DNA of 64,000 nucleotides from Agarophyton chilense (GCA_030374765.1 JARGXX010000095.1:1426001-1490000); one strand, 5' to 3'. Counted from the stretch's first letter, positions 47,132-58,805 are shown. Program-made: numbers and translations. Notes: a model not told the origin generated them from the letters alone.

Positions 47132-48757
47132 GTGGAACCGGATAAACCTTTCAAGGTTTTGGTAGCCAACTTTGGAAAGACAACGCAGCATTTGGTCAAA
47201 CACCAGATCCTGGGTTCTGTTCTTCCACACCCGCATGCGGTCGTACCTACAAAGATCTCTATCGCAGAGGTCCTTGGTGTGGCGGACCCTAAGGAGGGGG
47301 AGGACACTGCCGAAATCGCGGAAGACGGCGAGCATACGACTGCAGCTCCCCACGCTGAACACTTTAAACCTCAGGAGGTTACGGCCCCTATCACAGGAGC
47401 AGACCAGACGGATCCTGTTCAGGAATTGGAAAATTGGGATCTCAACCATGTACCCGCATCTCATCGGGAGAAGCTGAGTCACATGCTTCGTGAATTTACC
47501 CCCATGTGGGATGGTTCCCTTGGAACTATTGGGATTACAGAACACCGCATCGACTTGTTACCGAACACTCGGCCTATTGCCCAACACCCTTACAGGGCTG
47601 GACCGAAAGCTCGGGAAGAGGAGAAATCTCAGGTGGAGAAGATGCTTAAAGCGGGCGTAATTGAACCTGCCCAGTCCGCTTGGGCCTCACCAGTGGTGTT
47701 AGTTCCGAAACCGGATGGATCGTGGCGTTTCTGCATCGATTACAGACGCCTGAACGAGGTAACCATTAAGGATGTGTACCCGATCCCTCGGATGGACGAA
47801 TACATCGACTCCCTTGGGAGCGCTACTGTTTTCTCTACCCTTGACGCCAATTCGGGTTACTGGCAAGTCCCTATTAGGGAGGAAGATCGAGACAAAACGG
47901 CTTTCGTGTGTCATCAAGGACTTTTCCGATTCCGGAGGATGCCTTTTGGGTTGACAAATGCCCCCGCAACGTTTCAACGGGCGATAGACATTCTGTTGGC
48001 TCCCTTCAAGTGGAGGACGTGTCTAGTGTATTTAGACGACATTATTGTCTTCTCCAACAACCTGGATGATCACCTCGAACACGTCAGGGACGTAATGAAG
48101 ATACTCCGCGACGCGGGAATCACCTTGAAACTCAAGAAGTGCGAGTTTTTCACCGATTCGGTTAAGTATCTGGGTCATATCATCCGTCCCGGACAGCTTA
48201 CAATCGATGAAGTACGAGTGAAATCCTTGAAGAAAGCAAAACACCCGAAAACTCAAACGGAGTTGCGATCCTTCTTAGGTCTGTGTAACGTGTATCGCCG
48301 ATTCGTCCCGAACTTTTCGGATATTGCCACCCCCCTCAACAGGCTCCTGACGAAGGGACAACCAGTTGAACTGGAACCTTTTGGCGACGCGGAAGCGTCT
48401 GCCTTCACGGCACTGGTGAATGCCGTAACATCACCGCCAATCTTGGCTCTACCCAATCCTGGGCTCCCTTACGAAGTGGACACCGACGCTAGTGCAAACA
48501 AAGTAGGGTGTGCACTGTTCCAATCCTCTGAGGATGGTGAACGTCACCCTATTGGGTACTGGTCACGTTCCCTGAATGTCCATGAAAGGAACTACTCGGT
48601 CTCCGAGAAAGAATGTTTAGCCGTTGTGTGGGCCTTAGCTACACTTCGCCCCTATCTGATGGGTACTCGTTTCAAAGTCCATACGGACCACGCATGCTTG
48701 CGTTGGCTCCTGGAGATCTCCGAACCCTCGGGCCGCCTTATGCGCTGGCGTCTCTGA
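47132..48757 (+). CDS. Retroelement reverse transcriptase and RNase H
   Basis: This frame is shared with the protease, beyond its TAG. RT signatures: WASPVVLVPKPDGSWRFCID, FSTLDANSGYWQVPI, FGLTNAPATFQRAID, and the catalytic CLVYLDDIIVFS. RNase H has YEVDTDASANKVGCALFQ, KECLAVVWAL, and VHTDHACLRWLLE. It ends at TGA 48755-48757 inside the conserved RNase H tail (LMRWRL-stop-LSELDFEIL), where an Arg or similar residue would be expected, so the TGA is probably a point mutation. Confidence 0.93.
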   Translation: MEPDKPFKVLVANFGKTTQHLVKHQILGSVLPHPHAVVPTKISIAEVLGVADPKEGEDTAEIAEDGEHTTAAPHAEHFKPQEVTAPITGADQTDPVQELENWDLNHVPASHREKLSHMLREFTPMWDGSLGTIGITEHRIDLLPNTRPIAQHPYRAGPKAREEEKSQVEKMLKAGVIEPAQSAWASPVVLVPKPDGSWRFCIDYRRLNEVTIKDVYPIPRMDEYIDSLGSATVFSTLDANSGYWQVPIREEDRDKTAFVCHQGLFRFRRMPFGLTNAPATFQRAIDILLAPFKWRTCLVYLDDIIVFSNNLDDHLEHVRDVMKILRDAGITLKLKKCEFFTDSVKYLGHIIRPGQLTIDEVRVKSLKKAKHPKTQTELRSFLGLCNVYRRFVPNFSDIATPLNRLLTKGQPVELEPFGDAEASAFTALVNAVTSPPILALPNPGLPYEVDTDASANKVGCALFQSSEDGERHPIGYWSRSLNVHERNYSVSEKECLAVVWALATLRPYLMGTRFKVHTDHACLRWLLEISEPSGRLMRWRL

Positions 48758-48766
48758 CTGTCGGAA

Positions 48767-49225
48767 TTGGACTTTGAGATCCTGTACAAGAAAGGGAAGC
48801 TGAACACTCAGGCTGATGCACTATCCCGCTTGGGAACCACAGCGGAAATGGAACCCTACGAGGACGATGACATCCCATGCTTTATGGAATTGGACCTCGA
48901 GGGAGGAGCTCAACCGCTGACGGATGATGTTTGTGACGATATACTCGTCAACGAGAGTCTGGATTCGACGACCGGCTCTTTAACTTCGGATACTCCCGAA
49001 CCTGGGCCCGCTCCCTCAAGGGCCCAGTCAACGAACTCTTACAAAGTTATTCCCCCACCGGAGGTAATCAAGCCTCCTGGCTCTCCGCCTAAGGAGGGGG
49101 AGGAGGACTTAGTTCCTTCGCAGGACGATGTTTCGGCGTCAGCCAGTCGCCCTAACAGGGAATCTAGTTCTCACAGTGAGACGGCGAGCCTGACCGAGCC
49201 GGCGACAGAGAAGTCACAACCCTAG
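48767..49225 (+). CDS. RNase H tail and acidic linker
   Basis: This is the same frame as the RT, after its TGA. It begins DFEILYKKGKLNTQADALSRL, the normal end of the RNase H/connection region. Instead of the integrase zinc finger, an acidic, Ser/Pro-rich stretch follows (PPPEVIKPPGSPPKEGEEDL) up to TAG near 49223-49225. A second short frame (49229-49492) continues with similar composition. Confidence 0.7.
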   Translation: MDFEILYKKGKLNTQADALSRLGTTAEMEPYEDDDIPCFMELDLEGGAQPLTDDVCDDILVNESLDSTTGSLTSDTPEPGPAPSRAQSTNSYKVIPPPEVIKPPGSPPKEGEEDLVPSQDDVSASASRPNRESSSHSETASLTEPATEKSQP

Positions 49226-50017
49226 CGTATGGGTAGCGACATCACCGCCGACCCAGTCGAGCACGACGTCAGAAAAGATGACGAAAACCCGCCTAGGGAG
49301 AGTCGTCTGGAGAACTCCGCACCCGGAACGCCTACAGAGCCGACGATCACCCGCCGCCGCGGAAGAGACACTGAGGTGTCGCACACTCAAACCCAGCTTT
49401 CTCGGGAACGAGCTGTGTCAGCAGACCCACACGGGGAAGATCTCGACGACGAGGTTGACCAAATTTGGCTCTCCGTTATGGAATGGGAATAGGAACTCCT
49501 ATGGAGACACTGGAACCCTCAGGAATGAGAAAGAAATGAGTGAGACCCGTCGGGGACAGCTCAGGAGAGTGCTAGCGCGTGTCGAAAGCGCCACCTCACA
49601 TCCCCATATGCAGATTTTCCCGCACAAGGAACGGTCACCCCACATGAAGCGCCCCCTCATTTGTGTGGCACACGTTGAATGGCACCGAGCCAATCAAAAG
49701 GCTCTGACGACCAACCGTCGCGCAAACCGCCTCCGTCGCACGGCGCGTTGCACCGGAGCAACCTTCGTCCCCGTAGCTCGGGTTGACCTTGAAGTCTTAC
49801 CCCCCTGAGATTGGAGACGCTACCGCGTCGCGGTTTCTCAACTGTCACGGAATCTAAGAACACCGTTGTTATCGGGAACATCTCCGCTTTAAGAAGAATC
49901 CAAAACTGGGCCGTTTTGACTACGTAGACGGAAGTTACAACGTAGCCCACAGGCCACTCGGCGCCGTTTGGACGAAGTGCTGAGACCCGCTCGCAACACG
50001 GAAAAGAACCCACCGGG
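49226..50017. other. Region where an integrase would be expected
   Basis: About 790 nt of broken frames. Composition is charged and Ser-rich; no HHCC finger (His-x-x-x-His ... Cys-x-x-Cys) or DDE core segment is seen in any frame. The second half may correspond to a degraded integrase C-terminal tail before the chromodomain. Confidence 0.5.
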
Positions 50018-50308
50018 GTGTGTCGAGACCCTACGTTGACACCCTCAAGGAAACTAGAGCGTTCCAAGATGGAAGAGAAGCCCGAACAGGGAAAAGTGTA
50101 CCCGCAGGAATTCGTTATCGATCGCATCGTGCATCACATCTACACCCCCGACGGAGAAGTTCGCTACCAAGTCCGATGGTACGGATTCTCGCCTGATGAG
50201 GATACAGTGGAACCCATTGAGCACCTTCCGAGGTCTAAGGTTTTATCCTATCACCGACGCGCTCGGGTAACCTTGCCTCCAAATCTGGATCGTGCCCAAG
50301 TCGGGTAA
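50018..50308 (+). CDS. Chromodomain remnant of retroelement integrase
   Basis: The frame opens at 50018 and ends TAA at 50308. The segment FVIDRIVHHIYTPDGEVRYQ, then VRWYGFSPDEDTVEPIEHLP, is a chromodomain with the aromatic and acidic pattern of chromoviral integrases (Tyr-x-Val-x-Trp, Glu-Pro-x-x-Leu). Chromodomains target integration to heterochromatin. It survives although the catalytic integrase is not recognisable. Confidence 0.75.
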   Translation: MCRDPTLTPSRKLERSKMEEKPEQGKVYPQEFVIDRIVHHIYTPDGEVRYQVRWYGFSPDEDTVEPIEHLPRSKVLSYHRRARVTLPPNLDRAQVG

Positions 50309-51152
50309 GCCACCACGAGAACTGGGTTGGATGGGACCCCGAAGTGAGGAAGATGTTGGACCTCTGAAGAAGAATTGAGGAGAGTATCCCGAAGAACACG
50401 TATTGAGAGGAAATGTCTACTGGCCCTCGGCCTAGCGCCGTTAACCGGGGAACACAGCACCGGTTATCGGGACAGTTTATGATGAAAAAGGAAAAGAAGA
50501 CCCACGAAGTGAAGAAGAAGATTAAGAAGAAGATTGGACCCTAGGAAGGGAAGAAGATGAAGACGAAGATGAAGAATATCCTAAGAAGGAATAAATAAGA
50601 TGAAGTAGAAGTTAAGATCCTAGGAAGGAAGAAGAAAATAAGTTATGCAAATATCAGAAGTTTACTATTGTCGCCAAGCTATGGACTCCACCTTCGAAAG
50701 GATTCGTTTGAGATCCAACCTCTGGAGTTTTCTACCAAGGGCATCGCATGAGCGGAGTTCCACGCCACCGCGTTAATGTCCAAATCCTCCTGAGGATGTC
50801 AGTTGCTCGCCGAGGCGGAAGGTTCGGTACCTGACGGAGCCGCATCAAAACCGGAGAAATATCCACCCTGCTGGGGAGCTTCGTTGTCCGCCGGCGCGGA
50901 GGCCGACGGCCCCGAGAGTGGGTTGATGACGTATGGGTTCATTCCCTTGAGAGGGCTGGTTGAGACTGCTGTTGCGAGAAGTTGCTTATCGCCGAAAGTC
51001 GGAGGAGTAGAAGAAAGTTGTACCGATGTGCTGGTTTTGTGGCGATCCTCAGAAGTGGTGAAGGACCCCATTGGGAGAGAAGTATATATAGTGATCGGAA
51101 AGTTAGACACCCGCGGCTCGGAATATTCTTCCTCGTCTTAAGGAGGGGGAGA
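50309..51152. other. Retroelement 3' leader with polypurine segments
   Basis: Purine-rich AAG/GAA-type sequence (about 50480-50640) followed by a mixed stretch and the polypurine tract. ORFs here (about 100 codons, one per strand) lack motifs. Confidence 0.45.
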
Positions 51153-51557
51153 TGTAGAGCAACGCCCAGTTAGGGGATACTTGAAGATGCAACTCATAGA
51201 ATGAGGGTTGACCCCTCCGAGGGTTATGACTATGATCCCCTCTAGGGTGTGCTGAGGTGGCACTGTTTTCTGGTTAGAGTTCGCCTATGAAGTGAAAATT
51301 CGGATGGCCCATGGTTGGATTGGCCCCATGATACACGTGGCTTAATTTTGGCACCGATTTTCGGATATTTGTTAGAACGTTGGACTTTTGGGCCCTGACA
51401 GTGGGATCTCCACGTGTATGGCCCTGAGCAGGTGTGCACTACTGTAGAGTTTAGTTAGTGGGCCCTACTTAGGGAGACGAGATCTGACAGTGCGAAGCTC
51501 AGAGTAAAATGGTAACCACGGTTGGTCTTCGATACCTTTAGAGGTTTTTCGTCGCCA
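51153..51557 (+). repeat. 3' LTR
   Basis: 405 bp, same start and end as the 5' LTR. Preceded by the polypurine tract. It is immediately followed by the antisense gag remnant of another element. Confidence 0.9.
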
Positions 51558-52807
51558 TGCTCACGGTCTTGAGCATCCACGAGGTCGGTAGTGCCAGATA
51601 TATTCGCAATCATTCGGTCACGCGCCTGTCCTGTAAGGAAGAATTGGAAAAGGTACAGAGCGGCGCCCTCGTGGACACCGTTCTGATGGCAGGCCGTACG
51701 GAACAAACTGAGAAACCTAACGACAGCAATGGGATCGGAGCCCGAGAACTTGTCCGTAATGTTTAGTCGCATTCGTTTGCCCCATTTTGCGACTCTGCGA
51801 GCCACCGAACCAAAATATTTCGGGAACCTGTCGGCCAGCCGGTAATTCTGGTAGTCTAGAACCTTATGGAAAATTTTGTTTATGGTTGTCAGTGGTCTGA
51901 GGCCTTGAACGGCAGCCTGATTCCCTTCCAAGGTGGTCGTTTTGGTCGAGGCCGATTCGGAATCATTCATGTTCGAATGTTCTCTTCTTTTACTCCTTCT
52001 CTTCTTCTTTCTCCTGCGGATACTTCTTTTCTCTCCAGCGAAATAAGAACCTAAAGGATCGATCTCTCTATCAGAACCAATGGACGCCTGATGTCGCTGT
52101 ACCTCATATTGTCGTTTGGGTAGGGCAACCTGTCTCTCTTCTAGACGCGAAGCCTCTCTTCTGCTTCTAGATTGTCCTTCCATTAGATTTTCCTGATGGT
52201 GTTACCGGCGAGCGGCGGGTAATACGGCCACTCCTGGGGATTCGGTAGGGGGTCGTCATATGGCAGCCGGATGGTTGACTTGTGGCGGGGTCCTAGGGAC
52301 CGGGTTGCCTTAATGGCCGGTGACTGCTCCTTTAAAGGCCTGAATGAGGTAGTCTAAGAATAGCTCAGAGTCCATGACCTTCGGGACGATTCGGGTAACG
52401 AGGTGGTCCGTATGGTCAGGGATCGCCGTAGCGAGTCGCATGTCTACAATGGATTCCACGTGGGCTGAGCAGAGCTCACGGAGACGGGGCCAGAGAAGGT
52501 CGGATAGTCCTATGGGAATATTCTCTCTAATTCCTTCGGTCTTAAGAGGTTCTCCTTGGGGGGTTCCTGGCCTAGAGGTTGCCCTGGTGAAGCATTCTCG
52601 TGAACGCGCTGCTACTGTGGGTTCTCGGCGAATCCTTTCAGGGTCGTCCATAGGATTCAGTACTCCTTGCGGCTGGCTTCTCGTGCTCCTGCGGTCGCTA
52701 ACATTTTCAGCCTGCGGTTCAGGTGACATCGTCGGCGTTGCAATGGCAGCTGGTCTTGCCGTAAAAGCCCTATAGTCTGGTCGGTTGGGTGTGTTTCTTG
52801 CATCCAT
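51558..52807 (-). pseudogene. Truncated gag of a second gypsy-like element (minus)
   Basis: Two frames: 52310-52807 (start MDARNTPNRPDYRAF, ATG 52807) and 51558-52183, with a break between them near 52200-52300. The second has a coiled basic part (GEKRSIRRRKKKRRSKRREH) and a capsid-like region (VLDYQNYRLADRFPKYFGSV, KRMRLNITDKFSGSDPIAVV) related to the gag of the plus-strand element. It is cut off where the 3' LTR of the plus-strand element begins. The remainder is not found at the other end of that element. Confidence 0.7.
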
Positions 52808-54511
52808 AATGGTCGTTGCTTATGTACTTCTGGTCCGTTGGGGAGTTAAACCAAAGGTTAGAATCCGGATGATTCTTCTTTCCAGTGGTCTGTTCAATTA
52901 TTCCTAGAGGACTCTGAGCCGAAAGACGAAAATGTAACGCAATGACTGGTGGGTCAGCGTAGAGGTCTCGACCGGTGGTATCGTAGTAGAGTGCGTCCTA
53001 ACGTTCGAATCCTTGACGGCCGCACTACCAAAGTACTTGGTTTAATGGGCTGGCATCTACTGCGTAGTCCTGGAGGTCGGAGCTACGGAAACGATAGCTC
53101 GAAGAACAATGGGTGGAACTGATATACCAGAGGGGGTTATTTAGTATCCTAACGGTGCCTACCTTACTCTAAGGGAGAAGCGTCACTCGAGCCAACTAAA
53201 TAACAATGAGGAGGCGCTGGGATCTCTCTGGCACTGTAAAGCTAGTCTATTACACTAACTAAAATAAAATAATAATCTAAATGAGTCCAGTTGAGGTCGG
53301 CCAGTCCACGTGGCATCTGTAAGTTCCCTCAGGGCCCGGCGGCTTACAGAACTCAACCATTATCGTTGCTCCTTCACAATAGGTTGGTTGGAGTCGGCTT
53401 TTTTCACTAAGGCTAAGCGCCCTTTATTATTCCAGGAGGGAAAGGAGCTACCGTAGTGTAATGTCTACACTTTATTGTGCCACAAACTAATCATTCAATA
53501 AAACATAAATAACGTCGTACCCTGACCTGGATAACCGAGCACATCATCACGAAACTACCTCTTCGGGACGTCCCGCTCCGAGATCACGAACAATGCCGGT
53601 TCCGATTTCCTCCACTGGTCCCACCCCACCATACCTTTCAACCACAGCAACTCTTCTGCAACCGTAATCGTCTGCGATTTAGATTTTCCCGCACTATGCA
53701 GACCTCGTCCGGTGGAACCCGATGCAGGACACTGCGGTTTCCGCTCGTGCTCCCTGGTTATACCCCGCGGCTGTCCACGACGAAGATCTCATTGGTCAAC
53801 ACGTAGTCGCTGTTCGATTTCCTGATGGTAATGCGTGGTATGCACTTAGTACAAAGAACTGGCTCAGCCATTGTGCGATTCCCAACAATGCAGTAAGCCG
53901 CTTTGGCTGCGATAACGAGGCGGAAGCCCGCGAAAAGTTCACCCGATTAGTGCATTAGCGGATGCTCCACGGATCAACAGCGACAGCTGAGATGCTGATT
54001 CCTGGGGACAAACCCAAACAGCAGGTGGTGTCGTCGTACAATGCAGTACTCGAAAATCTGAGGCGGTTGATCAGAGAAGGTGGGATTTCTCCCAATGCCA
54101 TTCAAGGGGACCGACAGCCGATGGATGCTGAGTCTCTTGCGCTCCTCGATGGGCAACCATCCTGGCGCTCCAATCCCTTGAGGTCACATCTCAGTCATAC
54201 TACAGTAGACCGTCTAGCGGTATAGCCTTGTGATAAACTCCTCCACTTCTTGCTTTCAAATACTTTGTCGTCTTCCTATTCTTCTCCTCAATAGTTCTTC
54301 ACTCCTCGTTCATATTCATGATACTTCATGTCACTTCCTGTCTTCTCAGGTATTAAATTAAATCAGGCTTTCTTTAGACCATCAAACCAACGAGAGCGTC
54401 ATCAATACTACCGGGGATATTTACCTTAGCTATTCTACAGTACGACAACACATGAGATCTTGGTAAGTGATTTATAGACTCCCATATATCACATTCGGGT
54501 TGGTACTCATA
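52808..54511. other. Transposon-derived region with a broken ORF
   Basis: Mostly non-coding. It includes the leader of the minus-strand gag, a broken frame at 53722-54225, and a segment (about 53410-53510) resembling 63205-63315. AT-rich near 53260-53280. Confidence 0.45.
53722..54225 (+). pseudogene. Unrecognised ORF interrupted by one TAG
   Basis: ATG 53722 opens a frame of 78 codons, then TAG (53956-53958), then 87 codons in the same frame. First part: LIGQHVVAVRFPDGNAWYAL. Second part: SYNAVLENLRRLIREGGISP. Together about 168 residues. No family recognised. In a transposon-rich zone it is probably part of an element. Confidence 0.35.
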
Positions 54512-56021
54512 TTATTGTACCCTAAACAGTAAACTATTTTCCTTAGCGTGCCATCTATGGCTCATGATTCCTTCGATAACGTGCTCATCTCTTCTATTGC
54601 GCGCCGTTGAGGCTGTGATAGTGCGCCTGTGATCAGGTCCTGCCCTAGATTCTTTTCGTACAGTTGAATGAGCGTGCTCAATGTTCGATTGCTCCCTTGA
54701 AGCGTCTGGTGTCGCGTTACCACTTTCATTTAGGTTCGTCCACTTTTGCGTGTCTCGGAGCCTGTCTTCTGGATTCCCGTGACCTTTCCAGTTTGAGCGG
54801 GGCCTCCAACACAACATTCAGTTTATCCGATTCTTTTGGCGATGACGCGATGTCTCTTCTCGCTGTACGATTTTCTTCTTTGTTCTGGTCACTTTCGATT
54901 CTACGCCAGTAGTAGCGGTGGACGAGAGCCGTACCCCCTGATGCACGTTGTCCTCCAACAAGGGGTTAGTAGATTCAACTGTGTGTATAACTTGTGGCCT
55001 TTTCTCTTCAATTCTCTTTCCCGCGAGTTCGATATCTTCCTTCTCCTTGTGAGATCCTTTCTGTTCTACAGTGAAATCTGTGTCTTTACATCTAAGAAGT
55101 GGAACTTTTTTGATGATTTCAGCTTTTTCATTATAGTGCACTAATGTAGGCGGCGAAACAGTTACGATCTCATGTTCTTTGGTTAATGATTCCACGACGC
55201 AAAGTGTGCGAACATTTCCAAATGAGTCTTTCTTCTCACTCTTCTCTTCGACCTCATTATTATTCATCACGTGAACTTGAGCTGGTGTGGGAGCTGCAGC
55301 TGGCTGCCTGCTCAAGGCACGGGTCGCCGAGGCTGCCCTGATCTGACCGCCAAGGTCCAAAATCTCATCCATTGGTGCGCCGTGTGGCGGTGGCCCGCTT
55401 AATGATGTCATGCGGGGGTTCTTCGGATTGTGACAGCCACGTGGCAATATTCTTGATTTAATTTTGTTCCTGGGCGGCAATTGCACAAGCGCCTGTACTG
55501 CAGGGCTCTGCAGGGGTGTTTGCACCTCAGTATGCATACGGGTGAGATCTCTCTGCGGCCGATCAGCGTCAGGGCTCGACACGACGCCGGCTACACCTGA
55601 ACTTGGTGCAATCACCGCACTATCGCGTGAAATGCGTTGAACCTTTTTATATTTTCCGATAGCAAAATTGTGCTCGTAATGTTCGACAACTACTTGCGGT
55701 CCGGTCGCGATTGGTGCTAGCTAATGACGGGGCTTCCTTTCCTTTTCTTATCCTGTTTTCCGGTTGTCCTTCTTTTATATTCTCAGGAAGACGTGTCCGC
55801 CAACTCAAATATCTGGGAATGCCCACAGTACTGAAGCGTCTTGATTGGGCTTGTATCGTGCTTGGACCTTTTCCATCTGGGTTGCAGCTTGTGTAGTGCG
55901 TTTCCGCAGCTCGTACATCCATCGTAGGCGACACTGAGCAGGCATTGACATGTCCTCGTTTTCGGTTCTGTCTGAGTGAATCTTGATTTACAAAGCCGGC
56001 GGTCGGCTTAGTATCACCACT

Positions 56022-56644
56022 TCAAATGGCGCTAAATGTGTAGTCGAATGAACCCGCGTACTGTACGCATAGCACAGAGAGTCTGTCTAAAGATACCGGT
56101 CTTTGGGGGTGTTCCGCGATGTAGTGCCGTAGTGCAGCGAGTAACGTAATGTTGTACCGTTCCACCTTCCCGTTACATTTCGGATGATAATTCGTGGTGA
56201 ACACGTTCCTAAATCCCCTTATTTTGCATACATCTTGAAACAAGCGTGCAAGGATTCACTTATGATTATCAGAGAGCAGAGTATCTGGCGGTCCGTAGTG
56301 ATATAATCAATGGTAATAAACGCTCGTAATATCATGGAAGCGGTGATTCGTTTCAGGGGAACAGTTTTGAACAGCTTATAGAAGGGTGTCAGTCGTTACC
56401 AGAAGGTATCTGTTTCCTCGCTTCGAGCGAATCCATTCTCCAAGTATATCGATACTGACATACTGTAAAGGTACTTCACCCGGAATAATTTCAGGGGCTT
56501 CTTCTTCTTCCACAGCTTCACTCGATTTCTAGCGCATTTTGCGCACAACTTTGATGTCGTATAACAATCCATTGCCAAAGGAGGCCAATAAAAACCCCTT
56601 CTGAGGGTTTGATACAACTTTGTTACTCCTGGATGACCAGACAA
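56022..56644 (-). pseudogene. Integrase remnant of the decayed element
   Basis: Frame 56396-56644 has the zinc-binding region (SGHPGVTKLYQTLRRGFYWP then CAKCARNRV). Frame 56022-56243 has the core end FTTNYHPKCNGKVERYNITL, where His-Pro and the catalytic Glu position of gypsy integrases are seen. The part between is scrambled. It shows that a related full-length family encodes integrase. Confidence 0.8.
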
Positions 56645-58805
56645 TTGTGACTAATGAGCCAAACGCAGTATGCTGCTCTTCAGAACGTGTGGTACCACGA
56701 TTTGATCGTTGGGTCCGACATTTCGAACAAGAAAACCTTGATCTTCGAGACGGAAAGGTAGCTTCTACCCCTCGCCAACGCGAGAGCGGAAAGCGGCACT
56801 AAAGGCGTCCGTGACCTGTTCACGGAGAAGTTCTTTGAGCGTTATTCGTTCGAGTTGACCATCGGGATCCATGTTCGTTGTCTTTGTTACCCTTAAATCA
56901 ACAGAATAATCTTCTTTTTCCAGATTGTCTTCTTTTCCTGTATCTTTCGTTTTCGAATTCCCAATTACCAAACATGATATCTCATCATCCATTTCCAAAT
57001 GGATTTCTACCAAGCTTTCAAGTCGCGAGAACGCGTCAGCATGAACGTTTTGAGTCCCTTTCTTTTGTTGACGGTGAAGTCATCTGCAGAAATGCGAAAA
57101 TGCCATCGCATTTACCGTCTCGAAGGGACTTTAATCGACATGAGCCATCTCAAACATGAGTTATCGGTATGGACCTTGAACTGTATTTGTTGAAAATAGA
57201 GCCATAAGGTCGTTCGAGCCTATACCATAGCAAGGCATTTCTTTTCTGATACAGAGTAATTCTTCTCTGCCTGATGCAATGACTATGACAATTATCCAAT
57301 GAGATATCGTTTTCAGTCTTCTTGCGTTTGGAAAAGGGCACACCCTATCTGATAATCACTTGAATTCGTGTCGACGGAATAGGAATGATCCATTTTCGGA
57401 AGTGCTAGAACAGAGGCTGATGTCAGCGTTCGCTTCAACTTCTCGAAGGCTCCTCTCGCGGACGTTCCAAATTCTTTTGACAATACAGGTTGTCATTTTT
57501 TCAATGATGCGTTCAGAGGCGCTTCAATATGTGAATATCGAGGTACAAATCGTCAGTATACGTTTTAAAGCTTTAGAAAGGCTTATAGTTGAATTTTTGT
57601 TCTAGGAGGTTTCGCCTCACGAGTTGAATCGGTTTGCACTTCTTCCATTTTCAGCGTTCGTGGTCTGATCTTTTGTACCAGGTACTTTACTTGGTTTGTA
57701 AACCATTAACATTTCTTGATCTTAAAGTTATTTCCAGCCTTTTGTAACTTCTCGAGGACTCTCTCCAAATCTACGAATTTGTCTTAAGTATTTTTACTGA
57801 AGACAATAATTTCATCTAAATAGACCAAGCATGTCTTCCACTTGTATCGCGACAAGAGAATATCGATAGCGCACTGAAACGTCGCAGGAGCATTGGTTCA
57901 ACGAAAAGGCATTCGCCTAAAGCGATACAGTCCTGCATGACAAACGAATGACATCTTGTCTTGGTCCTCAGGGTCCATGGGTACTTGCCAGTTACATCAA
58001 TTTGCGTCCAGCGTAGTGAAAACATTGGCTTCTCCAAGACAGTCGATGAATTTATCCATGTGCAGCAACGCTTATGTATCCCATATAGTTACTGCATTTC
58101 GTTTGCGGTAGTCATCGCAAAAGCGTAAAGTACCATCTCCTTTGAGAGCGAGAACCAATGGCGACGCCCAAGCTGATTGAGCTGGCTCAATAATACCCTT
58201 TCCCAGCATGGAGTCAACGTGTTCTTGCTCGGTTTGACGTATACGCAGGCCTGCCCGATGAGACGGTTGAGAAATGGGTCTGGTATCCGGTATTAAGTAA
58301 ATGTGAAGTTCTGTAGCGGCAATCTAGATTATTTATCCGTTTCAAATATGCGAATAATTCAATAGTAACTTGCGCAATATTTTATTGTATTCTCCAGGAA
58401 CGTCTTCCATCGTCACGCCCTCTAGTGCTTTTTATTTTTATTTATCAGAGGCATTATCCTCTATCATGCTTTTCATGTTCTGTTCTGCTGCTGTCGGTGT
58501 CGACTGCGGTTCGCCTCTAGGCGTGATTGCTCAGAAGTCTTCCTTCATGATGTGTGTCGGTATCACAACCGAAGTTTGCGGCAAAGGGGTTGCGAGAACC
58601 TGAGTCTTGGGCACGCTGCGGCGTTCTTCTACACCAGCTTTGCTCACTAAAATCTTGAAGGGTCTCTTCGGTTCTATCTGTGCGATGCCGATAGCCACAA
58701 GTAATTCTAAATTGTGATACAACACAGCATTTGGCTGATTGACAATAAGTCCATACTTCTCAGTAACAACTTATGTCCAAGCCTGATGTTTCGGCGGTAT
58801 AATTT

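Larger units (their letters stand above)
43136..51557 (+). mobile_element. Chromodomain-bearing Ty3/gypsy-type LTR retroelement lacking integrase core
   Basis: LTRs begin TGTAGAGCAACGCCC at 43136 and 51153 and end near CGCCA. A purine run (51140-51152, AAGGAGGGGGAGA) precedes the 3' LTR, as a polypurine tract should. The order gag, protease, reverse transcriptase, RNase H, chromodomain follows the Ty3/gypsy plan. Stops separate several blocks. Between RNase H (to ~49225) and the chromodomain (from 50018) I find no integrase His-Cys finger or DDE core. LTRs differ by about a dozen substitutions and two indels (~3%). No target-site duplication is seen. Confidence 0.85.

Noticed and set aside
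45387-48757. TGA read as Trp or selenocysteine in the retroelement
   Set aside because: TGA acts as stop in host genes here (for example the kinase-like gene and hemerythrin-like gene end in TGA), and the two cases fit CGA-to-TGA mutation better.
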